Position numbers and translations under genes: made by a program | Notes under the pieces: model-generated | What the model was told of the DNA's origin: nothing | What the model saw: only the letters and a program-made list of their open reading frames with translations | Databases searched by the model: none | DNA from: Erythrobacteraceae bacterium | GTDB taxonomy: Bacteria > Pseudomonadota > Alphaproteobacteria > Sphingomonadales > Sphingomonadaceae | Assembly: GCA_024642545.1 (NCBI GenBank) | Contig: JAHEAW010000009.1 | Coordinates: 1-36,555 of the forward strand | Length of the DNA: 36,555 nucleotides | Direction of reading: 5' to 3' | Shown: positions 17,379 through 26,702 of the stretch, in pieces | How positions within the stretch are numbered: position 1 is the first letter of the stretch | Layout of the letters: each line of letters opens with the position of its first letter

Positions 17379-18752
17379 ATGAAGCTGATCGCTGGAAGAA
17401 CCTTTGCATTGGCAGTGCTGCTGTTTGCGGCGCTTTCGCTGGCCGACACGTTCGCCACCAGCGGCGCCAATGCGGCGAGCAGTCACGGTCAATATGAAGG
17501 GGTGGCGACGTGTGCGGGATCGACCTGCCACGGCCGTGCAGAGGGCAATGGCGCAGTTGTCCGGCAGGATGAAATTGCCAGCTGGCAGGACCCATCGTCA
17601 TTAAGCGGCGCGCACAGCCGTGCCTTCGCGGTCCTTTCCAGTCCGCGGGGCAGGACTATTGCGGCCAATCTTGGCCTGGGTTCAGCTGCGGATGCCCCGG
17701 CCTGTCTGGGCTGTCATTCCACCAATGTGGCGCAGACGGATCGTGGGCCGCGGTTTCTGACCAGTGACGGGGTTGGCTGCGAAAGCTGCCATGGACCCGC
17801 ATCCAGCTGGATCGCCGGCCATTATGCAAAGGGGACGACCCATGCAGGTAATGTGGCCAATGGGCTGGTCCCGCTCGAGCGGCCGCAAGTGCGCGCGAAG
17901 CTCTGCCTAGATTGCCATTTCGGCAGCACCAATGCGGGCCAGTTTGTGACGCATGCGATGATGGCTGCCGGACATCCGCGTGTGTCGTTCGAACTTGATC
18001 TGTTTTCTGCGCTGCAGCAGCATCATGATGTCGATAGAGACTATATCGCGCGCAAAGGGCGACCTGACAGTGTGCAGCTATGGGCGGTGGGGCAGGCAGA
18101 AGCTGTGCGGCGTTCCACCAGTCTGTTCGCCAAGCCGAATTATGCCGTGACGGGCGTATTTCCCGAATATTACTTCTTCGATTGTCACAGCTGCCATCGC
18201 GAAATTCAAGATGGGCCGGACGCGCAGCGCACCTTTGTGACCAATCCGGGGCGGCCGATCACTTTCGGACAGGCACCTTATAATGACGAAAACATGATCA
18301 TGCTTTCGGCAGTGTCGCACGCGCTTGAACCTGCACACGCCGCCAGCTTTGATGCAGCGAGCGTGGATTTCCACCGCTCTATGAGCATTGGCCGCGATGC
18401 AGCGGTGCAAGCCGCTGGCAGGTTGCAGGCGCAAGCAGGCGCGCTGTCCGATGCACTCGCCAGCCGCCCATCTGACAGGAATGATGCCTTTACTGTGATC
18501 GCTGCGATTTCAGGCCATGCGACTGCGCCGCGCTTCACAGATTATGAGGGTTCGTCACAGGCCGTAATGGCGGTGGATACGCTGCTCAATGCGCTGGTGC
18601 GCGAAGGGCGCGTCACAGTGGGTGCGGCGGCGGGCATCCGGGCGAATATAAACCGGGCCTATGCCGCAGTCAAAAGCCCGCAGACTTACCGTCCGGCTGC
18701 CTTTCGTGCGGCTCTAGCGCAGGCAACCGGCGCGATTGAGGCGCTGAAGTAA
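17379..18752 (+). CDS. Periplasmic multiheme c-type cytochrome (c554-like)
   Basis: A 457-residue exported cytochrome with an N-terminal signal peptide (about 1-33, ending GANAAS). Four canonical heme sites CXXCH start at residues 109, 134, 176 and 269, and a fifth, unusual C-X4-CH site (CAGSTCH) spans 45-51. The spacing and the TCHG start resemble the cytochrome c554 family, which accepts electrons in periplasmic chains. The C-terminal 170 residues lack heme motifs and are helical. A strong GCGGGGAGGGG precedes the ATG. A 101-base gap separates it from the preceding gene, leaving room for a promoter, whereas its TAA shares a base with the next ATG (TAATG). It likely passes electrons within the cytochrome cluster; partner unknown. 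Confidence 0.9.
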   Translation: MKLIAGRTFALAVLLFAALSLADTFATSGANAASSHGQYEGVATCAGSTCHGRAEGNGAVVRQDEIASWQDPSSLSGAHSRAFAVLSSPRGRTIAANLGLGSAADAPACLGCHSTNVAQTDRGPRFLTSDGVGCESCHGPASSWIAGHYAKGTTHAGNVANGLVPLERPQVRAKLCLDCHFGSTNAGQFVTHAMMAAGHPRVSFELDLFSALQQHHDVDRDYIARKGRPDSVQLWAVGQAEAVRRSTSLFAKPNYAVTGVFPEYYFFDCHSCHREIQDGPDAQRTFVTNPGRPITFGQAPYNDENMIMLSAVSHALEPAHAASFDAASVDFHRSMSIGRDAAVQAAGRLQAQAGALSDALASRPSDRNDAFTVIAAISGHATAPRFTDYEGSSQAVMAVDTLLNALVREGRVTVGAAAGIRANINRAYAAVKSPQTYRPAAFRAALAQATGAIEALK

Positions 18753-20752
18753 TGCCGCGCAACCTGGGCCATTATTTATGCCTTGCCGCCGCACTCTCTC
18801 TGGCTTCGTGTGGGGGCGGCGATAACAGCAACGGTTATGGGCCGCCCACCACCGGCGCAACAGCCGCCCCGCCGCCTGTGGGCGGGGTCTTTACGGTTCC
18901 CGGACAAGAATCTCTCTCCGCAGCGGATGTCCAGCAGCTGCTGGCGCAAGCGATTGGTGAGGCCAAGGCCCGCAATCTTCCTTCGACCATTGCTGTCACT
19001 GACCGGGTCGGCAATGTACTGGCGGTATTCGTCATGACCGGAGCCCCGGCTTTGACCAAGGTCAGCAGCCGCCAGATTGGCGGCATGGCGGCAGCCGGAC
19101 AGACAGTTGGGCTGCAAGGCGCGATGATTCCATCAACCACAGCGGCCATCGCCAAGGCAGTGACGGGGGCGTATCTGTCGAGCGGCGGCAATGCCTTTTC
19201 GACCCGTACCGCCAGCCAGATCGTGCAGCAGCATTTCCCGCCTGCGCCGACCACGATCGGGCTTGAAAGCGGGCCGCTGTTCGGGGTCCAGTTCAGCCAG
19301 CTTCCCTGTTCGGATTTGAGCCAGCGGTTCACTGGCAGCGGCACGGGCGCGTTTATCGGACCCAAACGCTCTCCACTTGGGCTGGCCGCAGACCCGGGTG
19401 GATTTCCGGTTTACAAGAACGGTGTGCTGGTCGGCGGAATTGGCGTGGCGGGGGACGGCGATTACGGATTTGATCCTAACACGCTCGATATCGACAATGA
19501 TGCCGAAGAAGCCATTGCCCTGGCTGGCACGCAGAATTTCACCCCGCCGGTGGAAATCCGTGCGGACCGCATCCCAGTCGATGGGACCAGCTTGCGCTAT
19601 AGCGATATGACCGCCGCCGATCTTGCCCCGCTGGCAGCCAATTTTGCCGCAGTGAATGGCGCAGCGGGCGGGCTGGTGGCGGTGACCGGCTATACCGACG
19701 GCACCTTGCGGCCAGGGACCATTTACGGAACCGAAGCGTCGGGCATCCGCCCGAGCAAGCCGAGCGAATTTGCCAATCCTGATGCCTTTGTGCTGTCCGA
19801 TGGAATGGGCAATGACCGTTATCCGATCAGGGGCGGCACCGATGGGGCGTCGGTCGGCCAGCCACTGACCGCTACTGAAGTGCGCGGCATTCTGGAGGAA
19901 GCTTTTGCGGTCCTGTCGCATGCGCGCGCGCAAATTCGTCGCCCGCTCGACAGCCGGATGCAGGCGTCGGTCAGCCTGGTTGATACCAATGGCCAGATAT
20001 TGGGGGTCTTGCGGTCCCCTGATGGCCCGATCTTCGGCACCGATGTGTCACTGCAAAAAGCACGTACGGCGACCTTTTTTTCCAGCAAGACCGCCGGTGA
20101 TCAGTTGCTTGCCACACCGGTGCTGTCGGGCGTGACAAATATTCCTGCCTATGTCAGCCGGGTGCGCAATTTTCTGCATGATCCTAACGCGCTGACGGGC
20201 ACTTTTGCCTTTGCAGACCGTTCCGGCGGCAATCTGTCCCGGCCCTATTTTCCTGATGGCGAGGTTGGGCCGATTTCGGGGCCGCTGTCTGTTGCCAGTC
20301 CCAATCTGTTCAGTCCCTTTGCGGTCGGCTTGCAGACCGATCTGGTGACCCCCAACATATTGGCGCATCTGGCTTATGTGCAGAGCAATGGCGCAACGGC
20401 GGATACACCCAAAGGCTGCACTCAGCTGCCCGATGCACCGACCGGCAACAAGCGGATTGCCAATGGCATTCAGGTGTTCCCCGGTTCGGTCCCGATTTTT
20501 CGCGGCGACCAACTGGTTGGCGGCATCGGCGTATCAGGGGACGGGATTGATCAGGATGACATGGTCAGCTTCCTTGGTCTCAACAATGGCGGTTTGCGCG
20601 TGGGCGGCGGGATCGGCAATGCGCCCAAGGCGATCCGCGCGGACCAGATTGTGATCAATGTGAATGGGCGGCTGGTACGGCTGCGGTTCGTCAATTGCCC
20701 GTTCGCACCGTTTCTCGACACTGCTGATCAGAATGTGTGCGAAGGGCTGTAA
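18752..20752 (+). CDS. Lipoprotein with two GlcG/HbpS-like (haem-binding) domains
   Basis: A 666-residue lipoprotein: lipobox LSLASC with Cys20 as the acylation site, followed by a Gly/Pro-rich linker. Two related halves (about 55-300 and 370-650) each carry the GlcG/HbpS/DUF336 pattern: SAADVQQLLAQAIGEAKA with IAVTDRVGNVLAVF in the first, and TATEVRGILEEAF with VSLVDTNGQILGVLRS in the second. Both halves also repeat GGIGV(A/S)GDG. HbpS-type domains are known to bind haem, and such a protein amid cytochromes may scavenge or sense haem or dock on them. It starts and ends with one-base TAATG overlaps, so it is translated with its neighbours. Membrane face cannot be told; Gly at +2 does not suggest inner-membrane retention. 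Confidence 0.82.
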   Translation: MPRNLGHYLCLAAALSLASCGGGDNSNGYGPPTTGATAAPPPVGGVFTVPGQESLSAADVQQLLAQAIGEAKARNLPSTIAVTDRVGNVLAVFVMTGAPALTKVSSRQIGGMAAAGQTVGLQGAMIPSTTAAIAKAVTGAYLSSGGNAFSTRTASQIVQQHFPPAPTTIGLESGPLFGVQFSQLPCSDLSQRFTGSGTGAFIGPKRSPLGLAADPGGFPVYKNGVLVGGIGVAGDGDYGFDPNTLDIDNDAEEAIALAGTQNFTPPVEIRADRIPVDGTSLRYSDMTAADLAPLAANFAAVNGAAGGLVAVTGYTDGTLRPGTIYGTEASGIRPSKPSEFANPDAFVLSDGMGNDRYPIRGGTDGASVGQPLTATEVRGILEEAFAVLSHARAQIRRPLDSRMQASVSLVDTNGQILGVLRSPDGPIFGTDVSLQKARTATFFSSKTAGDQLLATPVLSGVTNIPAYVSRVRNFLHDPNALTGTFAFADRSGGNLSRPYFPDGEVGPISGPLSVASPNLFSPFAVGLQTDLVTPNILAHLAYVQSNGATADTPKGCTQLPDAPTGNKRIANGIQVFPGSVPIFRGDQLVGGIGVSGDGIDQDDMVSFLGLNNGGLRVGGGIGNAPKAIRADQIVINVNGRLVRLRFVNCPFAPFLDTADQNVCEGL

Positions 20753-22629
20753 TGTCGGCGGGCATTCTCCTTCCGCTGATCTTGCAAGCGACCCTGCCGG
20801 CCGAAGTTCCGCCCGCGCCGCCACCCGCGCCGCCACCCGCTTTGCCATCTGCTGAAACCAGCGCGCAACCTCCGGCTGCCGATCCGGGCGATGTGCCGCC
20901 GGTTGACAATCAAGTGATCGATGGCCGCCGCAGGCCAGGCTATGTCGAACTGCTGCCCGAACCGGTTACGCAGACCAATACAGGCGCAGTTCGGGCACCG
21001 CCACCTGAAGCCTTTCCTACGGATCAAATTCCGATCCCTGATCGCTGGCGGCTGATTCAGTCGCTGGGGCTGGTCACTGAACATTGGTGGGACCCTTACC
21101 ATCAGAACACTTATAAGGGTGACCGCCCGATCAACCGGGCCAAGGTGCCGTGGCTCCCGATCAAGGGGGACGACTGGTTCTTCATTGCCAATGCCATCAG
21201 CGATACAGTGGTCGAACCGCGCAGTTTCCCGATTCCGGTGGGGGTTCAGACCACGCAGGATCCGGGCCGAACAGACGTGTTCGGCAATACGTCCAGTCTT
21301 GCCTTGTCGCAGACCTTCATCATGGGAGCAGCGCTGGTCAAGGGCAGCACCACCTTTATGCCGCCGCATGTCGAATATCGCGCGACGCTGGCGTTCAACG
21401 TCAATTATGTTGATGTGCCGGAAAAACGGGTACTGTTTGTCCAGCCGAGCAAACCGTCACAGCGGCTCGACCATTTCGTGGGCGTGCAGGAATTGTTCGT
21501 CGATTACCATATTCGCAACACATCCGAGCGGTTCGATTTCGATTCTGTGCGGGTCGGGATTCAGCCGTTTCAGGCCGATTTTCGTGGCTTTCTGTTTCAG
21601 GATCAGCAGCTGGGCATCCGTTTGTTTGGGACGCGCGATGACAATCGCTTCCAGTATAATCTCGGGGCTTTCTGGCGGCTGGAGAAAGATACCAATTCCG
21701 GCCTCAACGATATCACGCAGTCACCGCGCAAGGATTTCCTGTTTGTTGCCAATGCCTATCGGCAGGACTTCCTGATCCCTGCGCTGACCAGTGAAGTGGT
21801 GTTTGCGTATAACCGCAACCGTGAACGCAATGATATCCAGATCGACAAGAATGGTTTTCCTGTGCGCCCGGCATTGCTCGGCACGTTGCGCGGGCGCGAA
21901 TATGATGTGTTTTATCTTGGCTATAATGTCGATGGTCGGATCGGCCGGATCAACCTGACCGCCAGCGCGTATGGCGCGCTGGGGGAAGACCGGAACAGCT
22001 TTTTTACCGATCGCCCGGCCAAAATCCGCGCTTTCTTTGCTGCTGCTGAAGCCAGCTATGATCGGGATTGGATGCGCTTTCGCTTGTCCGGCGCGTGGGC
22101 CAGCGGCGATGGCAACCCATACGATAATACCGAAGGCGGCTATGATGCGGTGCTGGAAAACCCGATCTTTGCCGGGGCTGACACATCATACTGGATTCGC
22201 CAGACTATCCCCTTTGCTGGGGGCGGGCGGGTTATCAGTGTCAATGGCCGCAACGGTATCTTGAATTCGCTGCGCAGTTCCAAGGAACAGGGGCAGTCCA
22301 ACTTCAACAATCCGGGCCTGATCCTGGGCGGTGCGGGGGCCGATTTTGATCTGACGCCTGAATTTCGCCTGTCCGCCAATGCCAATCATCTGTGGTTCGA
22401 AAATACTGCCACGCTGCAAGTGCTGCGCAATGAAGGAAGCATCCCCAAGGATATCGGATGGGACCTGTCTGCCGCCGCCATCTGGCGGCCCAGGGCGACG
22501 CAGAATATCGTCATGCGCTTGTCAGCTGCCACGTTATTATCGGGGGATGGATTCCGCGATCTGTTCGACAATCTTGGGCACAGGCGCAATTATTATTCCG
22601 TGCTTGCCAATGTGATCCTGACGTACTGA
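20752..22629 (+). CDS. Predicted outer-membrane beta-barrel protein (porin-like), cytochrome-associated
   Basis: A 625-residue exported protein. The N terminus is a short signal-like hydrophobic stretch followed by a Pro/Ala-rich linker. From about residue 95 onward the sequence shows alternating hydrophobic and polar residues rich in Tyr, Phe, Arg and Asn, typical of beta-barrels (for example LAFNVNYVDV, FQYNLGAFWRLEK, LSANANHLWF). It ends ...VILTY, an aromatic C-terminal residue expected of a BAM-recognised beta-signal. No heme motif is present. It sits between a c554-like cytochrome and a decaheme cytochrome with one-base overlaps on both sides, the arrangement expected for the barrel of a porin-cytochrome conduit. 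It does not look like the MtrB family by any motif I know. Role is inferred. Confidence 0.8.
   Translation: MSAGILLPLILQATLPAEVPPAPPPAPPPALPSAETSAQPPAADPGDVPPVDNQVIDGRRRPGYVELLPEPVTQTNTGAVRAPPPEAFPTDQIPIPDRWRLIQSLGLVTEHWWDPYHQNTYKGDRPINRAKVPWLPIKGDDWFFIANAISDTVVEPRSFPIPVGVQTTQDPGRTDVFGNTSSLALSQTFIMGAALVKGSTTFMPPHVEYRATLAFNVNYVDVPEKRVLFVQPSKPSQRLDHFVGVQELFVDYHIRNTSERFDFDSVRVGIQPFQADFRGFLFQDQQLGIRLFGTRDDNRFQYNLGAFWRLEKDTNSGLNDITQSPRKDFLFVANAYRQDFLIPALTSEVVFAYNRNRERNDIQIDKNGFPVRPALLGTLRGREYDVFYLGYNVDGRIGRINLTASAYGALGEDRNSFFTDRPAKIRAFFAAAEASYDRDWMRFRLSGAWASGDGNPYDNTEGGYDAVLENPIFAGADTSYWIRQTIPFAGGGRVISVNGRNGILNSLRSSKEQGQSNFNNPGLILGGAGADFDLTPEFRLSANANHLWFENTATLQVLRNEGSIPKDIGWDLSAAAIWRPRATQNIVMRLSAATLLSGDGFRDLFDNLGHRRNYYSVLANVILTY
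20812..20840 (+). repeat. Short tandem repeat encoding a Pro-Ala linker
   Basis: The 12-base unit GCGCCGCCACCC occurs twice in tandem (20815-20826 and 20827-20838) with a partial unit at either end. It encodes the APPP-type linker of the barrel protein, just behind the signal peptide. Such in-frame repeats can change copy number by slippage and so alter linker length. Confidence 0.7.
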
Positions 22630-25600
22630 TGCGTAGTGGCCGCCTTTATCTGTTCTGGGCCGCGCTGCTGCTGGCCAGTCTGGTGATGCTGCACGGACAA
22701 AGCACCAGCGCATCCGAAGCGGAAAAGCCGATCAAACGCGATTATGCAGCAGCGGGGGTAATTGCTCCGCCGGCACCGGCCAAGCAGACCGCCGCGCAAA
22801 TGGCGGCCAAGTCGCTCGGCTGTGTCTCATGTCACACGGCCAGCGACGCGCCGACGATGCATGAAACACCTGCGGTCCGGCTGGGCTGCGTCGATTGCCA
22901 TGGCGGCAATCCTACGGTGTTTGGCAATGCCCGGCTCAGCCATGATGACATGGCCTATGTCACTGCGCGCGATGCGGCACACGTGCTGCCGACCCTGCCT
23001 CAAAGCTGGCACTACCCTTCTTCGGCCAATCCGAAACGCAGCTATACTTTGCTCAATAAGGAATCGCCCGAATTCGTGCGCTTCGTGAACCCGAGCGATT
23101 ACCGTGTGGTGCGCGAAGCCTGCGGGGCATGCCATATCGACACGATTGAGGCGGGCGAACGCTCGCTGATGGCGACCGGCGCGATGCTGTGGGGCGGGGC
23201 GGCCTATAACAACGGAATTGCTCCGTATAAGAACTATGTCTTTGGGGAGGCGTTTACCCGCGACGGTAAGCCCGCCAAGATCGTGTCGCCCGGGGTCAAG
23301 CCGGGCACGGTGACGGCCGCGGAAAAGGCACGCGGCGCGCTGGCGGAACTCTACCCGTTGCCAGCTTGGCAAGTCACCCCGCCGACCGATGTATTCCGCG
23401 TGTTTGAGCGCGGTGGGCGGGTCATCGGCACCCAGTTTCCTGAAGTCGGGTTGCCCAACCCATCGGGATCGATCCAGCGGCTTGATGAGCCGGGGCGTCC
23501 CGACCTCAAGCAATCCAGCCGCGGGCCGGGAACGGGCTTGCGTATTGCCATTGCGGTACTCAATGTTCACAAGACCCGGCTCAACGATCCGTTCATGTGG
23601 TTCATGGGAACCAATGATCAGCCGGGCGACTATCGCCATTCAGGCTGCGCGGGCTGTCACGTGATTTATGCCAATGACCGCGAACCGCGCCATAGTTTGA
23701 TCTACGCCAAATATGGCCGTGACGGGCAGACCATTACCGATGATCCGACTATCAAGGACAAGATGGAGCCTGAAGGCGACGAGGAGCATGGTGACGGGCA
23801 TGGCGCCCTCAAGCAGCCGGGCGATCATTATGGCGGCGCTTCGGATGCGGTGGGGGACGAGCCCTTGCATATGGTCAAGGAAAAGGGCCATCCGCTGCGG
23901 CATGTCTTCACCCGGTCAATCCCGACTTCGCAATGCATGAATTGCCACATGCACCAGCCCAACATCTTCCTCAATTCCTACCTCGGTTATACTATGTGGG
24001 ATTACGAGGCGGATGCGCCCAAGATGTGGCCTGAGAAGCAGAAATATCCGACCGCAGAAGAAGTTCGCAAAGTACTTGACCGCAATCCCGAAGGGGCATC
24101 CCCCAAGGGCAAGTGGGCGGACCTCAATTTCCTACGCAATGTCTATGATCTCAACAAGGATATGAAGGACACGCAGTTTGCTGATTACCACGGCCACGGG
24201 TGGAACTTCCGCGCCGTATTCAAGCGCGACCGGGATGGCAATCTGCTCGATGAGGATGGAAACATCGTCAAGAATGACGATCCTGAAAAATTCCGCAGGA
24301 AAGGCGAGGGCGAATTCGTCGAAGTTGGCAAGAACCCGGGCAAAGCGGTCCACATGATGGATATTCACGCCGAAAAAGGCCTGCAATGCGCCGATTGCCA
24401 CTTTGGGCAGGACAGCCATGGCAACGGGCTAATCTATGGCGAGGTAGCCAATGCGATCGAGATCGGGTGCAAGGATTGCCACGGCACTGCCGATGCTTAT
24501 CCCACACTGTTGACCAGCGGCCCTGCTGCCCCGCCCAAGGGGCACAATCTGGCCTTGCTGCGCAATCCCGATGGTCAGCGGCGGTTTGAATGGCGCACCG
24601 GCGCTGATGGACGGCAAGAACTCGTCCAGCGATCGATCGTCGATCCCAAACTGCAATGGATCATCCATCTGACCAAGGACAGTGTCGATCCGACTTCGGT
24701 GCATTTCAACGCCAAATCCGCCCGCGCCAAACTGATGAGCCGAGCAGGCGGGGAAACGGGCAAGTTTGAATTTGGAACAGGCATTGCGGAAAGGGACCGC
24801 GCGCATCCGGACAAGGAGATGGCTTGTTTCACATGTCACCTAAGTTGGACCACTAGCTGCGGAGGGTGCCATTTGCCGATCGAAGCCAATTGGAAAACCA
24901 AGGACCATCATTACGAAAACGAGGAAACGCGCAATTTCGCGACCTATAATCCACAAGTCGCGCGCGACCAGATGTTCCAGTTGGGCCGGCATATGACCAC
25001 CAAGGGAAATGAGATTACACCGGTCCGCTCTACCAGTGCGCTGGTGCTGTCTTCCACCAATATCAACCGGGAGCGCATCTATTCGCAGCAGCCGCCGATC
25101 AGCGCGGTCGGTTTTTCTAGCCAGGCCTTCGCGCCGCATTTCCCGCACACGGTGCGGACCACGGAGACCAAGACCTGTTCGGATTGCCACTTGTCCGACA
25201 AGGACGATAATAATGCGATCATGGCGCAATTGATGCTGCTGGGGACCAATTATGTGAACTTTGTCGGGCTCAATGCCTGGACTGGTCTGCAAGATGGTTT
25301 CGAGGCGGTGCGGGTGACCGAATGGGATGAACCGCAGGCGGTGCTCGGGTCTTATCTGCAGAAATATGCCTATCCCGACTATTACCGCGAATTTGTGGAG
25401 CAGAATGGTCGCGAATTGAAGCATTGGGTGCGCGGCAAGACGTTTGACAAGAACCTGTCGGGCGAAACGCACCCGTTCGAAGAATTCGTCAATGTAACGA
25501 AGGGCACTTCTGACCGAGTCGGCTGCCTGCAACTGCGCGGCGAATATATGTTTGTGGCAGAAGGCAAGGGCGGCTTGCGCGTCTATGACGTCGCCTCCAT

Positions 25601-26702
25601 CGCCAATAAGGGCGTGTCCGAGCGCATTCTTACCGCGCCTTTCTCTCCGCTCGGCCATGATACGCATGTGGCCAGCAAGGATGCGACTTGCTTGGCGCTG
25701 CCGACCGATCAGCCAATCGCGCCCACACGCAACACAGCAGCCATGCGCGAGATGAACCAGGAACAGGCCTTCCTGCCGATCTATTCCTATGCCGCGGTAA
25801 CCGATTCAGTCGAGGGGTTGATCCTGGTCAACGTCAACACCTTGGCCGACGGCGAATTTCGTAACAATTTCCTGAAGCGCGCAGTGACGTGGAATCCGGA
25901 CGGTGTGCTGGACGGTGCGCGCCACATCATTCTGGCGGGAGAAATTGCCTATATCACCGCCAAGCGCGGGCTGGTGGTGGTCGATTTGAGCGATCCTCTG
26001 CACCCTAAACTGGCAGCTGTGCGCCCGCTCAAGGATGCGCGCGCCAGTGCCATCCAGTTCCGCTATCTATGGGTCACTGACGCTGACGGTGTGAAGCTGT
26101 TTGACGTAACCAATATGCGCGATCCGGTGGCGGTCCCAGGCGCGACGGTTAAGCTGATCGACGCGCGCCGACTCTATGTCGCGCGCACCTATGCCTATGT
26201 TGCCGCCAAGCAGGACGGGCTGGTTATCCTCGATGTGAAGAACCCGACCAAACCGAAGGTATATCAGCGCGTGACATTTGACGGGAAGCTGAATGATGCA
26301 GAAGATGTAGTGGTCGGGTCAACCAATGCCTCGCTGTTTGCCTATGTCGCAGACGGGGTGAACGGGATGAAAGTGCTGCAATTGACCAGCCCGGACAGTC
26401 AGCCCAATTTCTACGGCTTCAGCCCGCCGCCCAAGCCTGAACTGATCGCCTGGGCTAAAACCGGCAGCCCGGCACTGGCGATGTCCAAAGGTCTCGACCG
26501 TGACCGTGCAGTTGATGAAACAGGCGGACAGATTGCGGTGTTCGGGCGGCTCGGTGCGCGGCCATTCACGCGCCCCGAAATGGAACAGCTGTTCCTGACC
26601 AGCAAGGGTGTGCCGTGGAAGGTAAGCGATACCCCCGACATGAGTGCGTGGGTCGGCGGGGGGCCGTGGAAGAGCGGCAGGCAGGTGCGCGGTGATCAGT
26701 AA
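22629..26702 (+). CDS. Decaheme c-type cytochrome with C-terminal LVIVD repeats
   Basis: A very large exported cytochrome of 1357 residues. A signal peptide (about 1-29) leads to ten CXXCH heme sites starting at residues 65, 87, 165, 340, 436, 587, 614, 733, 744 and 850. Residues about 960-1258 then form LVIVD-type repeats (YMFVAEGKGGLRVYDV, IAYITAKRGLVVVDLS, AYVAAKQDGLVILDV), predicted to make a beta-propeller as found on surface proteins. Such a domain could bind a partner, mineral or polymer. The ATG at 22629 shares its A with the TGA of the barrel gene; a longer reading from 22458 lies in that gene and is rejected. Its position next to a barrel suggests an outer-surface or barrel-bound cytochrome, but localisation is not proven. 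Its end overlaps the GNAT gene. Confidence 0.9.
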   Translation: MRSGRLYLFWAALLLASLVMLHGQSTSASEAEKPIKRDYAAAGVIAPPAPAKQTAAQMAAKSLGCVSCHTASDAPTMHETPAVRLGCVDCHGGNPTVFGNARLSHDDMAYVTARDAAHVLPTLPQSWHYPSSANPKRSYTLLNKESPEFVRFVNPSDYRVVREACGACHIDTIEAGERSLMATGAMLWGGAAYNNGIAPYKNYVFGEAFTRDGKPAKIVSPGVKPGTVTAAEKARGALAELYPLPAWQVTPPTDVFRVFERGGRVIGTQFPEVGLPNPSGSIQRLDEPGRPDLKQSSRGPGTGLRIAIAVLNVHKTRLNDPFMWFMGTNDQPGDYRHSGCAGCHVIYANDREPRHSLIYAKYGRDGQTITDDPTIKDKMEPEGDEEHGDGHGALKQPGDHYGGASDAVGDEPLHMVKEKGHPLRHVFTRSIPTSQCMNCHMHQPNIFLNSYLGYTMWDYEADAPKMWPEKQKYPTAEEVRKVLDRNPEGASPKGKWADLNFLRNVYDLNKDMKDTQFADYHGHGWNFRAVFKRDRDGNLLDEDGNIVKNDDPEKFRRKGEGEFVEVGKNPGKAVHMMDIHAEKGLQCADCHFGQDSHGNGLIYGEVANAIEIGCKDCHGTADAYPTLLTSGPAAPPKGHNLALLRNPDGQRRFEWRTGADGRQELVQRSIVDPKLQWIIHLTKDSVDPTSVHFNAKSARAKLMSRAGGETGKFEFGTGIAERDRAHPDKEMACFTCHLSWTTSCGGCHLPIEANWKTKDHHYENEETRNFATYNPQVARDQMFQLGRHMTTKGNEITPVRSTSALVLSSTNINRERIYSQQPPISAVGFSSQAFAPHFPHTVRTTETKTCSDCHLSDKDDNNAIMAQLMLLGTNYVNFVGLNAWTGLQDGFEAVRVTEWDEPQAVLGSYLQKYAYPDYYREFVEQNGRELKHWVRGKTFDKNLSGETHPFEEFVNVTKGTSDRVGCLQLRGEYMFVAEGKGGLRVYDVASIANKGVSERILTAPFSPLGHDTHVASKDATCLALPTDQPIAPTRNTAAMREMNQEQAFLPIYSYAAVTDSVEGLILVNVNTLADGEFRNNFLKRAVTWNPDGVLDGARHIILAGEIAYITAKRGLVVVDLSDPLHPKLAAVRPLKDARASAIQFRYLWVTDADGVKLFDVTNMRDPVAVPGATVKLIDARRLYVARTYAYVAAKQDGLVILDVKNPTKPKVYQRVTFDGKLNDAEDVVVGSTNASLFAYVADGVNGMKVLQLTSPDSQPNFYGFSPPPKPELIAWAKTGSPALAMSKGLDRDRAVDETGGQIAVFGRLGARPFTRPEMEQLFLTSKGVPWKVSDTPDMSAWVGGGPWKSGRQVRGDQ

